Origin: Lacibacter sp. H407
GTDB taxonomy: Bacteria; Bacteroidota; Bacteroidia; Chitinophagales; Chitinophagaceae
Direction of reading: 5' to 3'
Length of the DNA stretch: 64,000 bases
NCBI RefSeq assembly: GCF_037892605.1
Contig: NZ_JBBKTU010000001.1
Location: forward strand, 2,356,001 to 2,420,000
Part shown: piece after piece, positions 32,729-42,222 of the stretch
How positions within the stretch are numbered: the first letter of the stretch is position 1
Layout of the letters: every line of letters starts with the position of its first letter
Program-made: the position numbers and the translations under genes
Notes under the pieces: model-generated
The model's input: the letters and a program-made list of their open reading frames with translations, nothing else
Databases searched by the model: none
Told to the model about the DNA's origin: nothing

Positions 32729-33964
32729 CTAACTCTGTATTGATAAAATTTTATTCCTCGCTATCAAACAGCTGCCCATTACACCGGCCTTTTCGCCAAG
32801 CTTTGAGAGTTTTAATTGTGTATCGCTGTTTACTAAGCTTAGCGAATATTTATTAATGGCACTACGAATGGGTAAGCGTAAGTAATCACCCGTTTCAGAT
32901 AAGGTACCGCCCAGAATTAATAACTCGGGATTAAAGATGTTGATGAGCATGGCCAAACCACGTCCGATTTTTTCGCCAATATCGGCCAGCAATTCAATGC
33001 TCAGCATATCTTCATTATTCGCTGCATGAATAATATTCAGCAGCGTGATATCTTCGATCTGTTTATTTTTTCGCAAGGCATTGGACGTAGAACCCTGTGC
33101 CATTTTTTCTTTGAAGTTGCGGATCAACGAAGCACCTGACGCTTCTGTTTCGAGGCAACCTTTTTTTCCGCAGTAACAAATGATCTGGTTATCAAAAAAA
33201 GGAATGTGACCAAACTCACCACTAAAACCCGACTTGCCATAATATACTTTTCCATCGATGAGAATACCCAAACCAATTCCGTAGTCCATATTCACAAACA
33301 ATACATTTCGTTCGTTGTGTACTTCGCCACAACAAAATTCGCCGTATGCCATGGCTTTGGAATCGTTTTCAAGAAATGTGCGGATGCCGATCTCCCGTTC
33401 GATAATTATCGACAGCGGCTCTTCCTGGAAATGAAAATAACTGTAACTGTAACCGGTTGTATTGCTGATGCGGCCGGAAAGATTGATACCAATGCTAAGC
33501 ACTTTATTTTCTTCCACCGGCAGGTCGGCAATAAATCCTTTGATGATGTCGAGCAGTTGTGTAAGCGATTCCTGTGTGTTCTCTAATTTATATGGAACTT
33601 TTTCAGTGATGGTTACCAGTTGTTTTTTAAAATCAAGTAACCCGAGGTTGATGTAGAATTTCTTGACATCCACCCCTACAAAAAAACAAGCGTCGGATAC
33701 AAGGCCGTACATGCTGGCTCTTCGTCCACCGGTTGAATCTACTTTGCCATAATCCTTCACCAATCCATCTTCAATTAATTCATTCACAAGGCTGGTGGTT
33801 TTGGGCACGCTGATATTTAATTCCCGGCTCAGTTCGGTAATCGTGGTATTGCCGCCCTGGTCGAGAAAGTTGATCAATGAGCGTTTGAGTGCTTTGTTTT
33901 TATATGCAACCCCCGAGGCATTTTCATCGCTGAAGACCTCAAAAATCTGATGCTGTTCCGTCAT
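32729..33964 (-). CDS. ROK-family repressor (NagC/XylR type)
   Basis: 411 aa. Winged HTH at about 30-70 (NTTITELSRELNISVPKTTSLVNEL), then a ROK sugar-kinase-like fold with the zinc motif CYCGKKGCLE and sugar-binding SGEFGHIPF. ROK regulators sense sugars or amino sugars and usually repress their use. It is divergent from the AGE epimerase gene, so it probably controls the locus that follows. Confidence 0.88.
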   Translation of the reverse strand: MTEQHQIFEVFSDENASGVAYKNKALKRSLINFLDQGGNTTITELSRELNISVPKTTSLVNELIEDGLVKDYGKVDSTGGRRASMYGLVSDACFFVGVDVKKFYINLGLLDFKKQLVTITEKVPYKLENTQESLTQLLDIIKGFIADLPVEENKVLSIGINLSGRISNTTGYSYSYFHFQEEPLSIIIEREIGIRTFLENDSKAMAYGEFCCGEVHNERNVLFVNMDYGIGLGILIDGKVYYGKSGFSGEFGHIPFFDNQIICYCGKKGCLETEASGASLIRNFKEKMAQGSTSNALRKNKQIEDITLLNIIHAANNEDMLSIELLADIGEKIGRGLAMLINIFNPELLILGGTLSETGDYLRLPIRSAINKYSLSLVNSDTQLKLSKLGEKAGVMGSCLIARNKILSIQS

Positions 33965-34048
33965 TACAGTAGTTTATTTCGAAAAGTGTAGACTAATATA
34001 GGAGCTTTTAAAGAGAAAGGGGCGGAAATTTCTAAGTAAATAAAAAAA

Positions 34049-34092
34049 TTAATTAAGTTTGTTCAATAAAGTAAATATTTTTCCTAAATTCG
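34049..34092 (+). promoter_or_regulatory. Candidate operator/promoter of the AGE gene
   Basis: TTAATTAAG at 34049-34057 begins a 22-base element that matches 19 of 22 bases of an element before the GHL10 gene (minus strand, 47069-47048). TAAATTCG (34085-34092) is a -7-like element 41 bases before the ATG. Possible ROK binding site. Confidence 0.4.
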
Positions 34093-34132
34093 GTTTTCAA
34101 ACAACAAAATCCTTACTAACTAAGGACGAACT

Positions 34133-35323
34133 ATGCAACCAAAATCAGCTGCCATACTTTCTTTAGATACTGCTGCCTATGCTTCTTTGTACAGGAACGA
34201 GCTGGTATCGAATATTCTACCCTTTTGGCAAAACCACAGTAAAGATGAAGTAAATGGTGGTTTTTTTACCTGTCTCGATCGTGCCGGAAATGTGTACGAT
34301 ACCGATAAGTTTATGTGGCTTCAGGGACGTGAAGTTTGGTGTTTCAGTTATATGTACAAACATGTTGAGCAGAAAAAAGAATGGCTCGATATGGCTTTGC
34401 ATGGTGCCCGTTTTATGCAGCAGCACGGCAGAGATGAAGAGGGCAACTGGTATTTTTCTGTAACTGCTGATGGCAAACCATTGGTTCAACCCTATAATAT
34501 TTTCAGTGATTGTTTTGCAACGATGGCATTTGCTGCGTTGGATAAGATCAACCCCAGCGATGAGTGGAAGAAGATTGCGGTTGATACGTTTGAGAATATT
34601 ATCCGCCGTCGGCATAACTGGAAAGGAACCTACAGCAAAGCTTATCCAGGCACACGTCCGCTTAAGAATTTTGCGTTACCGATGATCCTTTGCAACCTCT
34701 CATTAGAACTCGAACATATTCTTGGCAGCGATCGTGTAAATGAATTTGTTCCGGAAGTGATCCATGAAGTGATGGATGTTTTTTATCAGCCTGAACATGG
34801 ATTGATCCTTGAAAATGTAAACCCCGATGGAAGTTTCAATAACAGTTTTGAAGGTCGTCTGTTGAACCCGGGTCATGCGATTGAATCAACCTGGTTCATT
34901 ATGGATCTTGCCAAACGTATGAATGATCGTGCATTGATCGATAAAGCGGTCGCTATTTTATTAACTACACTTGAATACGGATGGGATAAAGAATACGAAG
35001 GCATATTTTATTTCATGGATATAAAAGGTACGCCGCCCCAACAATTAGAGTGGGATCAAAAATTATGGTGGGTACATGTGGAAGCATTGGTGGCATTGGC
35101 AAAAGCTTATGCATTAACAGGGAATGAACAATGTGCTGTTTGGTTTGAACGGATACATAATTACACATGGAAGCATTTCAGAGATGAGGAATACGGTGAA
35201 TGGTTTGGTTACTTAAACCGGAGAGGTGAGGTGCTGTTATCATTAAAAGGAGGAAAGTGGAAAGGATGTTTTCATATTCCACGGGCGCTTTACCAGGTAG
35301 CCACCACGTTTGAAGCCATTTAA
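34133..35323 (+). CDS. AGE-family epimerase (N-acylglucosamine 2-epimerase-like)
   Basis: 396 aa (alpha/alpha)6-barrel enzyme. Conserved motifs: WLQGREVWCFS (about 62-72), NPGHAIESTWF (about 245-255) and KGGKWKGCFHIPRAL near the end, which carry the arginine, histidine and tryptophan residues of the active site. The similarity favours GlcNAc/ManNAc 2-epimerase over cellobiose epimerase, but substrate cannot be fixed. No neuraminate lyase is nearby, so sialic acid catabolism is not indicated. First gene of the plus-strand operon opposite the ROK gene. Confidence 0.85.
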   Translation: MQPKSAAILSLDTAAYASLYRNELVSNILPFWQNHSKDEVNGGFFTCLDRAGNVYDTDKFMWLQGREVWCFSYMYKHVEQKKEWLDMALHGARFMQQHGRDEEGNWYFSVTADGKPLVQPYNIFSDCFATMAFAALDKINPSDEWKKIAVDTFENIIRRRHNWKGTYSKAYPGTRPLKNFALPMILCNLSLELEHILGSDRVNEFVPEVIHEVMDVFYQPEHGLILENVNPDGSFNNSFEGRLLNPGHAIESTWFIMDLAKRMNDRALIDKAVAILLTTLEYGWDKEYEGIFYFMDIKGTPPQQLEWDQKLWWVHVEALVALAKAYALTGNEQCAVWFERIHNYTWKHFRDEEYGEWFGYLNRRGEVLLSLKGGKWKGCFHIPRALYQVATTFEAI

Positions 35324-35357
35324 AAAACGATTACATAACGATTGCTAAACTGCTGAT

Positions 35358-37265
35358 TTGAAGACTGCATATTTATATTATTCTATTGTTGTTCTGTTGC
35401 TGGTAAGTGGTTGCACTGCTCCTGCAGAGAAAGGCATTTACACAGATGTACTTGTGGTGGGTGGTGGAACTTCCGGTACCGCTGCCGGTATACAAAGTGC
35501 AAGACTTGGTGTAAAAACAATCATTGCAGAAGAAACAACATGGCTTGGTGGAATGATCTCATCGGCAGGTGTTTCTGCATTTGATGGTAACCACAATATG
35601 CCATCGGGCATTTGGGCCGAGTTCAGGGAAAAAATTTACCAGGTATACGGCGGGCCGAAAGCCGTTGAAACAGGTTGGGTAAGTAACACGCTGTTTGAAC
35701 CTCATGTGGCTGATAGTATTTTCAAACAAATGGCTGCAGCAGAGAAACAACTTTCTGTGATGCATCAGTTACGTTTTGTAAAAGCGATTACAACAGGCAC
35801 AACCATTACCGGTGCAACATTCATCGACATAAAAACAGGAGATACAGTAACCATACATGCCAAACACATCATCGATGCAACAGAGTTAGGTGATGTAATG
35901 GCCAGTGCATCGGTTCCGTTTGATGTAGGGATGGAAGCAGATAGTGTTACCAATGAAAACGTGGGGGTACCTGCAAGCAATGATATTATACAAGATATTA
36001 CATACACCGCTATTCTTAAAGATTATGGGAGCGGAGCAGATTGTACCCTGGTAAAACCGGCGAACTACGATCCGATGGAATTTGATGGTTGCTGCAATGA
36101 GTTTTGCAGTGATCCAAAAAAACTGGCGTCGAATGTTACAGCAGCACAACTGCTTGATTATGGTAAACTGCCCAATGACAAATACATGATCAACTGGCCG
36201 GGTAAAGGAAATGATATTTACCTGAATCTGATTCCGCTTACTCATGAGCAACGTCAACTGGAAATAATAAAGGCAAAAGAAAAAACAATCCGGTTTGTAT
36301 ATTTTCTGCAAACACAATTTGGATTTAAACATCTTGATTTTGCAACAAATGAATTTCCAACAACTGATCAGTTACCGTTAATTCCTTATCATCGTGAAGG
36401 AAGAAGAATGCAAGGCATCGTACGGTTTAAAGTGCAACATATTGCAGAACCATTCAATCAAGCACAGGCATTGTACCGCACAGGTGTTTCCGTTGGTGAT
36501 TATCCCATTGATCATCATCACCGGGAAAATACCAATGCACCACAGCATTTAAATTTTTACCCCGTTCCATCATACAATATCCCATTAGGAGCTTTGATTC
36601 CTCAACAACACAACGGTTTACTGGTTACGGAAAAAGGTATTAGTGTAAGCAACATTGTGAACGGTACTACACGATTGCAACCTGTTGTATTATTAACAGG
36701 ACAGGCTGCAGGCGCATTGGCTGCTTTAAGTGTGCAACAGCAAAAACAGGCACATGAAATTTCTGTGCGTACAGTACAGGAAGTATTGCTGAATGCGAGA
36801 GCTTACATCATGCCATACTTTGATGTGCGTGCAGATCACAAATATTTTGCTGCGGTACAGCGGATTGGTGCTACCGGAATTTTAAAAGGAAAAGGCGAGC
36901 CGTTTAAATGGGCCAACCGTACATGGTTCTATCCCGATTCTACCATTGCTGCTGCAACATTCATCAACGATTATAAAGAATTCGCTAACGTTAAACTTAC
37001 TTCATCAACTGTAACTATTGCAGATGCTGTAACCATACTTGCAACAACTGCCCAACAATATCCTGCACTTCAGAAAAATACAAACTGGAATTTTTCGGAG
37101 ATAAACGAATTGCAACAACAGCTCGCCACAAAATGGAGTAGCTGGGGTTTTACAAATTTCGATCCGCAACGAAACATTACACGTCTTGAACTGGCCGTGT
37201 TGCTCGATGCTGTTATCAATCCATTTCAATTGAAAGAAGTTGACCACGAGGGTCATTATAAATGA
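35358..37265 (+). CDS. FAD-dependent oxidoreductase, lipoprotein-type
   Basis: 635 aa from a TTG at 35358; a stop codon 12 bases upstream and a full lipoprotein signal (LLLVSGC, Cys19) support this start. A Rossmann FAD motif VVGGGTSGTAAG (about 33-44) and the TTWLGGMISSAG segment are typical of the PF12831 family. Such enzymes occur beside glycan genes of Bacteroidota; the reaction is unknown. The lipobox places it in the envelope, unusual for a flavoenzyme of this fold but frequent in this phylum. Confidence 0.8.
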   Translation: MKTAYLYYSIVVLLLVSGCTAPAEKGIYTDVLVVGGGTSGTAAGIQSARLGVKTIIAEETTWLGGMISSAGVSAFDGNHNMPSGIWAEFREKIYQVYGGPKAVETGWVSNTLFEPHVADSIFKQMAAAEKQLSVMHQLRFVKAITTGTTITGATFIDIKTGDTVTIHAKHIIDATELGDVMASASVPFDVGMEADSVTNENVGVPASNDIIQDITYTAILKDYGSGADCTLVKPANYDPMEFDGCCNEFCSDPKKLASNVTAAQLLDYGKLPNDKYMINWPGKGNDIYLNLIPLTHEQRQLEIIKAKEKTIRFVYFLQTQFGFKHLDFATNEFPTTDQLPLIPYHREGRRMQGIVRFKVQHIAEPFNQAQALYRTGVSVGDYPIDHHHRENTNAPQHLNFYPVPSYNIPLGALIPQQHNGLLVTEKGISVSNIVNGTTRLQPVVLLTGQAAGALAALSVQQQKQAHEISVRTVQEVLLNARAYIMPYFDVRADHKYFAAVQRIGATGILKGKGEPFKWANRTWFYPDSTIAAATFINDYKEFANVKLTSSTVTIADAVTILATTAQQYPALQKNTNWNFSEINELQQQLATKWSSWGFTNFDPQRNITRLELAVLLDAVINPFQLKEVDHEGHYK

Positions 37266-37299
37266 TATACAATCATCACTAACAAACTAAAACTTGATT

Positions 37300-40200
37300 A
37301 TGAAAAAGCGAATGCTCATGCTGTTGATGATTCTTTCTTCGGTTCTGTATGTTTCAGCACAGGAACTACGGGTAACAGGTACTGTTACCAATACTACAGG
37401 TGCTGCGGCCGAAGGAGTTTCAGTTACAGTGAAAGGAGGCAAACGAGGAACAGTTACCGGATCGAACGGTAGCTTCTCAATTACAGCAAACAAAGGAGAT
37501 GCATTGGTTTTCTCCGGCATTGGTTACGTGGCAAAAGAAGTAACCGTTGACGATGCTGTCGTAAATGTTTCACTCGAGTCTGCAGCCGGTAACTTAGGTG
37601 AAGTGGTTGTGGTAGGTTATGGTACACAACGTCGGTCAAATATTACCAGTGCTGTAGCAACGGTTAAAGGTGATCAGTTGATCAAACGTCCTATTGCTTC
37701 TACATCAATGGCATTACAAGGCTTTGCACCAGGTGTGGTAATTCAGCAAGGTTCCGGTCAGCCGGGTGCTGATGGTGGTGCTATTAATATCCGTGGTATT
37801 GGTTCTATTACCGGCAGCAGCAGTCCGCTCATTATTGTAGATGGTGTGGAAGGTGTAAGTATCAATGATGTGGATCCGAATATTATTGAAAGTGTATCTA
37901 TTTTAAAAGATGCCGCTTCAACTGCTGTGTATGGTGTGCGTGGAACGAATGGTGTGATACTGATCAAAACAAAAAGAGGACAATCGGGTAAAACATCCAT
38001 TGCCTACAATGGATTTGTAAGCCAGCAAACGCCTACTAATTTTCCGAATTTGTTATCGAGTGTAGATCATATGATACTCGAGAATGAGTATAGTACCAAC
38101 GCAGGTGGTCCGGTGATTCATAGCGATGCAAAAATCAATACGTATCGTACAACAGCTGCCGATAATTTGAATGTATTTGATACTGATTGGAAGGATCTCA
38201 TTTTCCAGAATTCCGGTTTAATGCAGAACCATAACATCATTATCAATGGCGGATCAGATAAAGCAAGCTTCCTTGTATCAGGAACCTATTTAAATCAACA
38301 AGGGTTGGTTGTAAATAACAGCTTTAAAAAGTATGATCTGCGTTTAAATGGTGACATCAATCTTACAAAGAAGATCAAATTCACAACGGATCTGTTTTAT
38401 ACAAAATCAACAAACGTTCAACCGGGCGGAATGTCGCCCAATGAAATTATTCAACGGGGTATTTCCATGGCACGTTTATGGCCGGCGAAATTTGGCAATG
38501 AACAATACGGCGATGCTGGCCAGTCAAACAGGATTAATCCCGTTGGTGCAGCCGAATCTTCCGGTTTTAACCATGCTGAAACGCCCACATTGTCTGTACG
38601 GTTTGGATTAAGTGCTGAGTTGTTTAAAAACTTTGTGATCGATGCATCGTACAATGCAAGAACATCTGCTACAGAAGCGTATGTTGCAAGAGGCTCGTAT
38701 GATGTGTACAATCCAAACCCGGCAACAAATTCCTATTTATTGGCACAGGTTATTGGCGATTCAGCTCTTAATTATACTAACCGACGCAACATCACCAATC
38801 AGTATAATATTTCCGGAACCTATTCATATAATCTGAAGCAGGATCATCAATTTAAACTGCAAGGTGGTTTTCAGGCGTTGGATAATCGGGTAACAGCTGT
38901 TACTGCCGGTCGTCAGGGTTTACCTGATCCCAATCGTCCATATTTAAATCTTGCATCACCATCACAACAAACGTCGGGCGGTTCTGCTACAGATTATTCG
39001 TTGGTTGGTTTCTTTGGCCGATTTAATTACAGCTATGCACAAAAGTATTTGTTAGAAGTAACCGGCCGTTACGATGGTTCATCACGGTTTAGCCAGATCT
39101 TAAATAAACAGTGGGGCTTCTTCCCGGGTGTATCTGCAGGTTGGGTTATTTCGAGAGAGAATTTTATGGAGGATGTATCCTTTATTGATTTTGCAAAACT
39201 ACGTGTATCGTATGGCGAAACCGGTAATCAGGAAGTGGGCGATAACTATCCGTTTGTTTCAACTATTAATGCAGGTACTGCTTATTATTTCAATAATGTT
39301 TTAAACGGTGGCTCTTCGTTGGGAAATATTCCGAATGAAGCCATTTCATGGGAAACGTCCAAACAAAGCAATATCGGTATAGATCTTACTGTATTAAAAA
39401 ACAGATTGAATGTTACGTTTGATGTGTATCAAAAAAGGGTTGAAGATAATCTGATCGATTTTCCTGTTTCCCTCGCACAGGGCTATACCAACTTATCAAC
39501 GATACCGAGAAATGCAGCAACGTTTGTCAACAATGGTTGGGAGTTCTCTGCAACTTATCGTGATAAGATCGGTAAGTTTAATTACAGCATTACCGGTAAT
39601 CTTTCTGATGTAAGAACAAAAACCATTGATACAAAAGGCCGTGATATCATCAGTGGAAATCAGGTTACACGTGAAGGTTATCCACTGTTTGCCTACTTTG
39701 TTTTTTTAACAGATGGCTTGTATCAGCAGGGCGATAATTTCACCAGCCCTTCAAACAGCACACGCACAACAGGTGCAGGTGATGTAAAGTATATTGATAC
39801 CAACAAAGATGGTGTGATCAATGCAGACGACAGGGTTTTAATTGGTAACAATTTCCCACGTTATGATTACAGTTTGAATTTGAATGCAGATTACAAAGGT
39901 TTTGATCTGAATATTTTCCTCTTTGGTGTTGGAAAACGTGACAACTATATTTCTGGGGTAGCGGTGCAACCGTTCAATGCAGGTAACTGGTTTGCTTCAG
40001 GTCTTGAATCTGCACTCGACAGATGGACTCCTTCTAACACTGATGCAAAATATCCACGTTTGTACAATGGAGGTAACGGGAATTATGTTTCATCTAACTA
40101 TTGGTTGCGTAACGGTGCATTTATGCGGGTAAAGCATATTACACTTGGTTATACACTCGCCAGAGCAATTTCTGAAAAATTAAAAATTCAGCAGCTGCGT

Positions 40201-40335
40201 GTGTATATAAATACTGTGAATCCGTTTACGTTCTCGAATTACGAACCGGGTTTCGATCCTGAGATCAGTAACGCCAATGGTTCTTTTTATCCCATTATGC
40301 GTACTACAACTGTTGGTATAAACCTGAAATTCTAA
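37300..40335 (+). CDS. SusC/RagA TonB-dependent outer-membrane transporter
   Basis: 1011 aa from the ATG at 37300. Signal peptide, carboxypeptidase-like beta domain (about 25-105), a VVVGYGTQRRSN TonB-box region, plug with DAASTAVYGVRGTNGVIL, and a 22-strand barrel ending in an aromatic-F C-terminus (GINLKF). It imports oligosaccharides in a lid-and-barrel complex with the SusD encoded 20 bases downstream. No anti-sigma STN domain is present. Confidence 0.93.
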   Translation: MKKRMLMLLMILSSVLYVSAQELRVTGTVTNTTGAAAEGVSVTVKGGKRGTVTGSNGSFSITANKGDALVFSGIGYVAKEVTVDDAVVNVSLESAAGNLGEVVVVGYGTQRRSNITSAVATVKGDQLIKRPIASTSMALQGFAPGVVIQQGSGQPGADGGAINIRGIGSITGSSSPLIIVDGVEGVSINDVDPNIIESVSILKDAASTAVYGVRGTNGVILIKTKRGQSGKTSIAYNGFVSQQTPTNFPNLLSSVDHMILENEYSTNAGGPVIHSDAKINTYRTTAADNLNVFDTDWKDLIFQNSGLMQNHNIIINGGSDKASFLVSGTYLNQQGLVVNNSFKKYDLRLNGDINLTKKIKFTTDLFYTKSTNVQPGGMSPNEIIQRGISMARLWPAKFGNEQYGDAGQSNRINPVGAAESSGFNHAETPTLSVRFGLSAELFKNFVIDASYNARTSATEAYVARGSYDVYNPNPATNSYLLAQVIGDSALNYTNRRNITNQYNISGTYSYNLKQDHQFKLQGGFQALDNRVTAVTAGRQGLPDPNRPYLNLASPSQQTSGGSATDYSLVGFFGRFNYSYAQKYLLEVTGRYDGSSRFSQILNKQWGFFPGVSAGWVISRENFMEDVSFIDFAKLRVSYGETGNQEVGDNYPFVSTINAGTAYYFNNVLNGGSSLGNIPNEAISWETSKQSNIGIDLTVLKNRLNVTFDVYQKRVEDNLIDFPVSLAQGYTNLSTIPRNAATFVNNGWEFSATYRDKIGKFNYSITGNLSDVRTKTIDTKGRDIISGNQVTREGYPLFAYFVFLTDGLYQQGDNFTSPSNSTRTTGAGDVKYIDTNKDGVINADDRVLIGNNFPRYDYSLNLNADYKGFDLNIFLFGVGKRDNYISGVAVQPFNAGNWFASGLESALDRWTPSNTDAKYPRLYNGGNGNYVSSNYWLRNGAFMRVKHITLGYTLARAISEKLKIQQLRVYINTVNPFTFSNYEPGFDPEISNANGSFYPIMRTTTVGINLKF

Positions 40336-40355
40336 CGCTGAAAAAAAATAAGTTT

Positions 40356-42137
40356 ATGAAACATATTAATATAACCAGAGTTGCCTTGTTTTTATTTTTT
40401 GCAGTTACGCTGGGTTCCTGCAAAAAGTATCTCGACCGAAATCCGCTCTCAGCCAATTCACAGGCAGATTTTTATAACGATGCTGCACAAGTGCAGCAGG
40501 CATTGACTGGTGTTTACAATGCCATTGGTGCTCGTACAATCAGTCCCGGCTATAGCAATCCCACTACCTACTATGCAAAATTTGATCTGTTTACAGAAAT
40601 TGGCATGGAGCGTGGGCTTTCAGGTACCATCGCATCTGGTGCATATGATGCAACCAATGGGACCGTTGCTGAAATATGGGGCGGCTTCTTTCAGGTAGTA
40701 CAGCGTGCAAATAATCTGTTGCTGTATATGACAAAGGCAGAATCTGTAATGGATCCTGCAGAATACAGAAGAGTGGTTGCTGAAGCAAAAGTATTACGTG
40801 CAATGGCGTATTGGCATCTCATTTCTTTCTTTGGTGATGTTCCTTTCTTTACCAGACCGCCGGCCAATCAGCAGGAGTTATTTGAATTTGTAAGAACGGA
40901 TAAAAAGGTGATCATTGATTTTCTCTTGACCGATCTTGAGTCAGCTGCAAATGATCTCGATTGGAATCCTACGCAGGCAGGCAGAGTAAGTAAAGGCGTT
41001 GCAAAAGGTATTGCTGCACGATTGGCGATGTTGGATAAGAATTATAACTACGCAGCAACTATTACGGATGACATTATTACAAACGGCGGATATGGATTGA
41101 ATCCTGTATTTCAAAATCTGTTTCGTAAAGCAGGACAAACGGTGAATGTAAACAAGGAGATCATGTTCTACTACCCGTATGGTGATGCAGATGCAGGTTC
41201 GTTTAATTATTTAAACCTGGTGCAGGGTTCACGTAATAATGGTGGGCAGTCAAGCCATTTCCCCACGCAGTTTTTAGTTGATCTGTTTGAGTGCAGAGAC
41301 GGAAAAAATATTGCTGAGTCACCATTGTACAATCCTGCAAAGCCCAATGCAAACAGAGATCCACGTATGGTGCAAACGGTTACAGTTCCCGGCGATACAT
41401 TAGTGGTGCAGGGCTTTACCAGTATCATTTTCGATTTTTACAGTCGTTATATCAAGCGTTATAATCCTACTACACAAGTAGTGGATTTTCCACTCACTGT
41501 GAATCAGGATAGTGCCAATATTTTTGGTCCACGTGTAAATGGTTTAGGTAATTTATGGAAAAAGTATTTACAGGACCGGGATATCAATGGAACGGCCGGA
41601 AACTTTTACAAAGTTGGTTGGGTGTATATGCGCTTTGCAGAAATATTATTGATCAATGCAGAAGCACATCTTGAAAAAGGATCGCCCGCAGCAACTGTGG
41701 CTACTTCTGTAAACAAGGTGAGAGCAAGAGCCGGTATGCCGAATGTTGCGGCTGATGTGTTGGCAGATGTAAATAAACTACGTCAATTGGTTCGCAGAGA
41801 AAAAACAGTAGAGCTTGCAAACGAAGGCTTGCATCTTCCTGATATGCGGAGATGGGATAACGGAGCGTATGCTGCTAAGGTAATGCCACTCCAAATGTAT
41901 GGTGAACCAAATTCGCCTGTAACATTTACGCCTGGTGTTGGATTGGAATTTGTAAATCCTGCCCCTGTGCCAACATTTGATCCGGTTTACAATGTACCCA
42001 TTGCATGGCCTAATGGTGATGCAACACGTTTGAAAAGAGAATTACGTGTATTCAGAACGCCGCAACATTTATTATGTCCAATACCACGTGGCGAAATAGA
42101 TAAAGTACCGGCATTAACACAGAATACCGATTGGTAG
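40356..42137 (+). CDS. SusD/RagB surface glycan-binding lipoprotein
   Basis: 593 aa. Lipoprotein signal ending TLGSCKK (Cys22), TPR-rich SusD fold with the family's EIWGGFFQVVQRANNLL and AKVLRAMAYWHLISFFGDVPFF segments, and the RAGMP...ELANEGLHLPDMRRW C-terminal part. Binds the substrate and closes the SusC lid. A strong terminator follows. Confidence 0.93.
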   Translation: MKHINITRVALFLFFAVTLGSCKKYLDRNPLSANSQADFYNDAAQVQQALTGVYNAIGARTISPGYSNPTTYYAKFDLFTEIGMERGLSGTIASGAYDATNGTVAEIWGGFFQVVQRANNLLLYMTKAESVMDPAEYRRVVAEAKVLRAMAYWHLISFFGDVPFFTRPPANQQELFEFVRTDKKVIIDFLLTDLESAANDLDWNPTQAGRVSKGVAKGIAARLAMLDKNYNYAATITDDIITNGGYGLNPVFQNLFRKAGQTVNVNKEIMFYYPYGDADAGSFNYLNLVQGSRNNGGQSSHFPTQFLVDLFECRDGKNIAESPLYNPAKPNANRDPRMVQTVTVPGDTLVVQGFTSIIFDFYSRYIKRYNPTTQVVDFPLTVNQDSANIFGPRVNGLGNLWKKYLQDRDINGTAGNFYKVGWVYMRFAEILLINAEAHLEKGSPAATVATSVNKVRARAGMPNVAADVLADVNKLRQLVRREKTVELANEGLHLPDMRRWDNGAYAAKVMPLQMYGEPNSPVTFTPGVGLEFVNPAPVPTFDPVYNVPIAWPNGDATRLKRELRVFRTPQHLLCPIPRGEIDKVPALTQNTDW

Positions 42138-42156
42138 TCAGTTTTAGTTTAGGGTC

Positions 42157-42186
42157 GGGCGCTGCTGTGGAGCAGCGCCCTTTTTT
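42157..42186 (+). terminator. Terminator of the first susCD operon
   Basis: Perfect 10-bp GC-rich stem (42157-42166 with 42171-42180), GTGG loop, followed by six T. Confidence 0.92.
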
Positions 42187-42222
42187 ATAAGTTGATTTTT
42201 ATGTAACAGTAAAATCTGATTC

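Noticed and set aside
34133-35323. Sialic acid catabolic locus
   Set aside because: No neuraminate lyase, sialidase or sialic acid transporter is present; the AGE enzyme alone does not show it.
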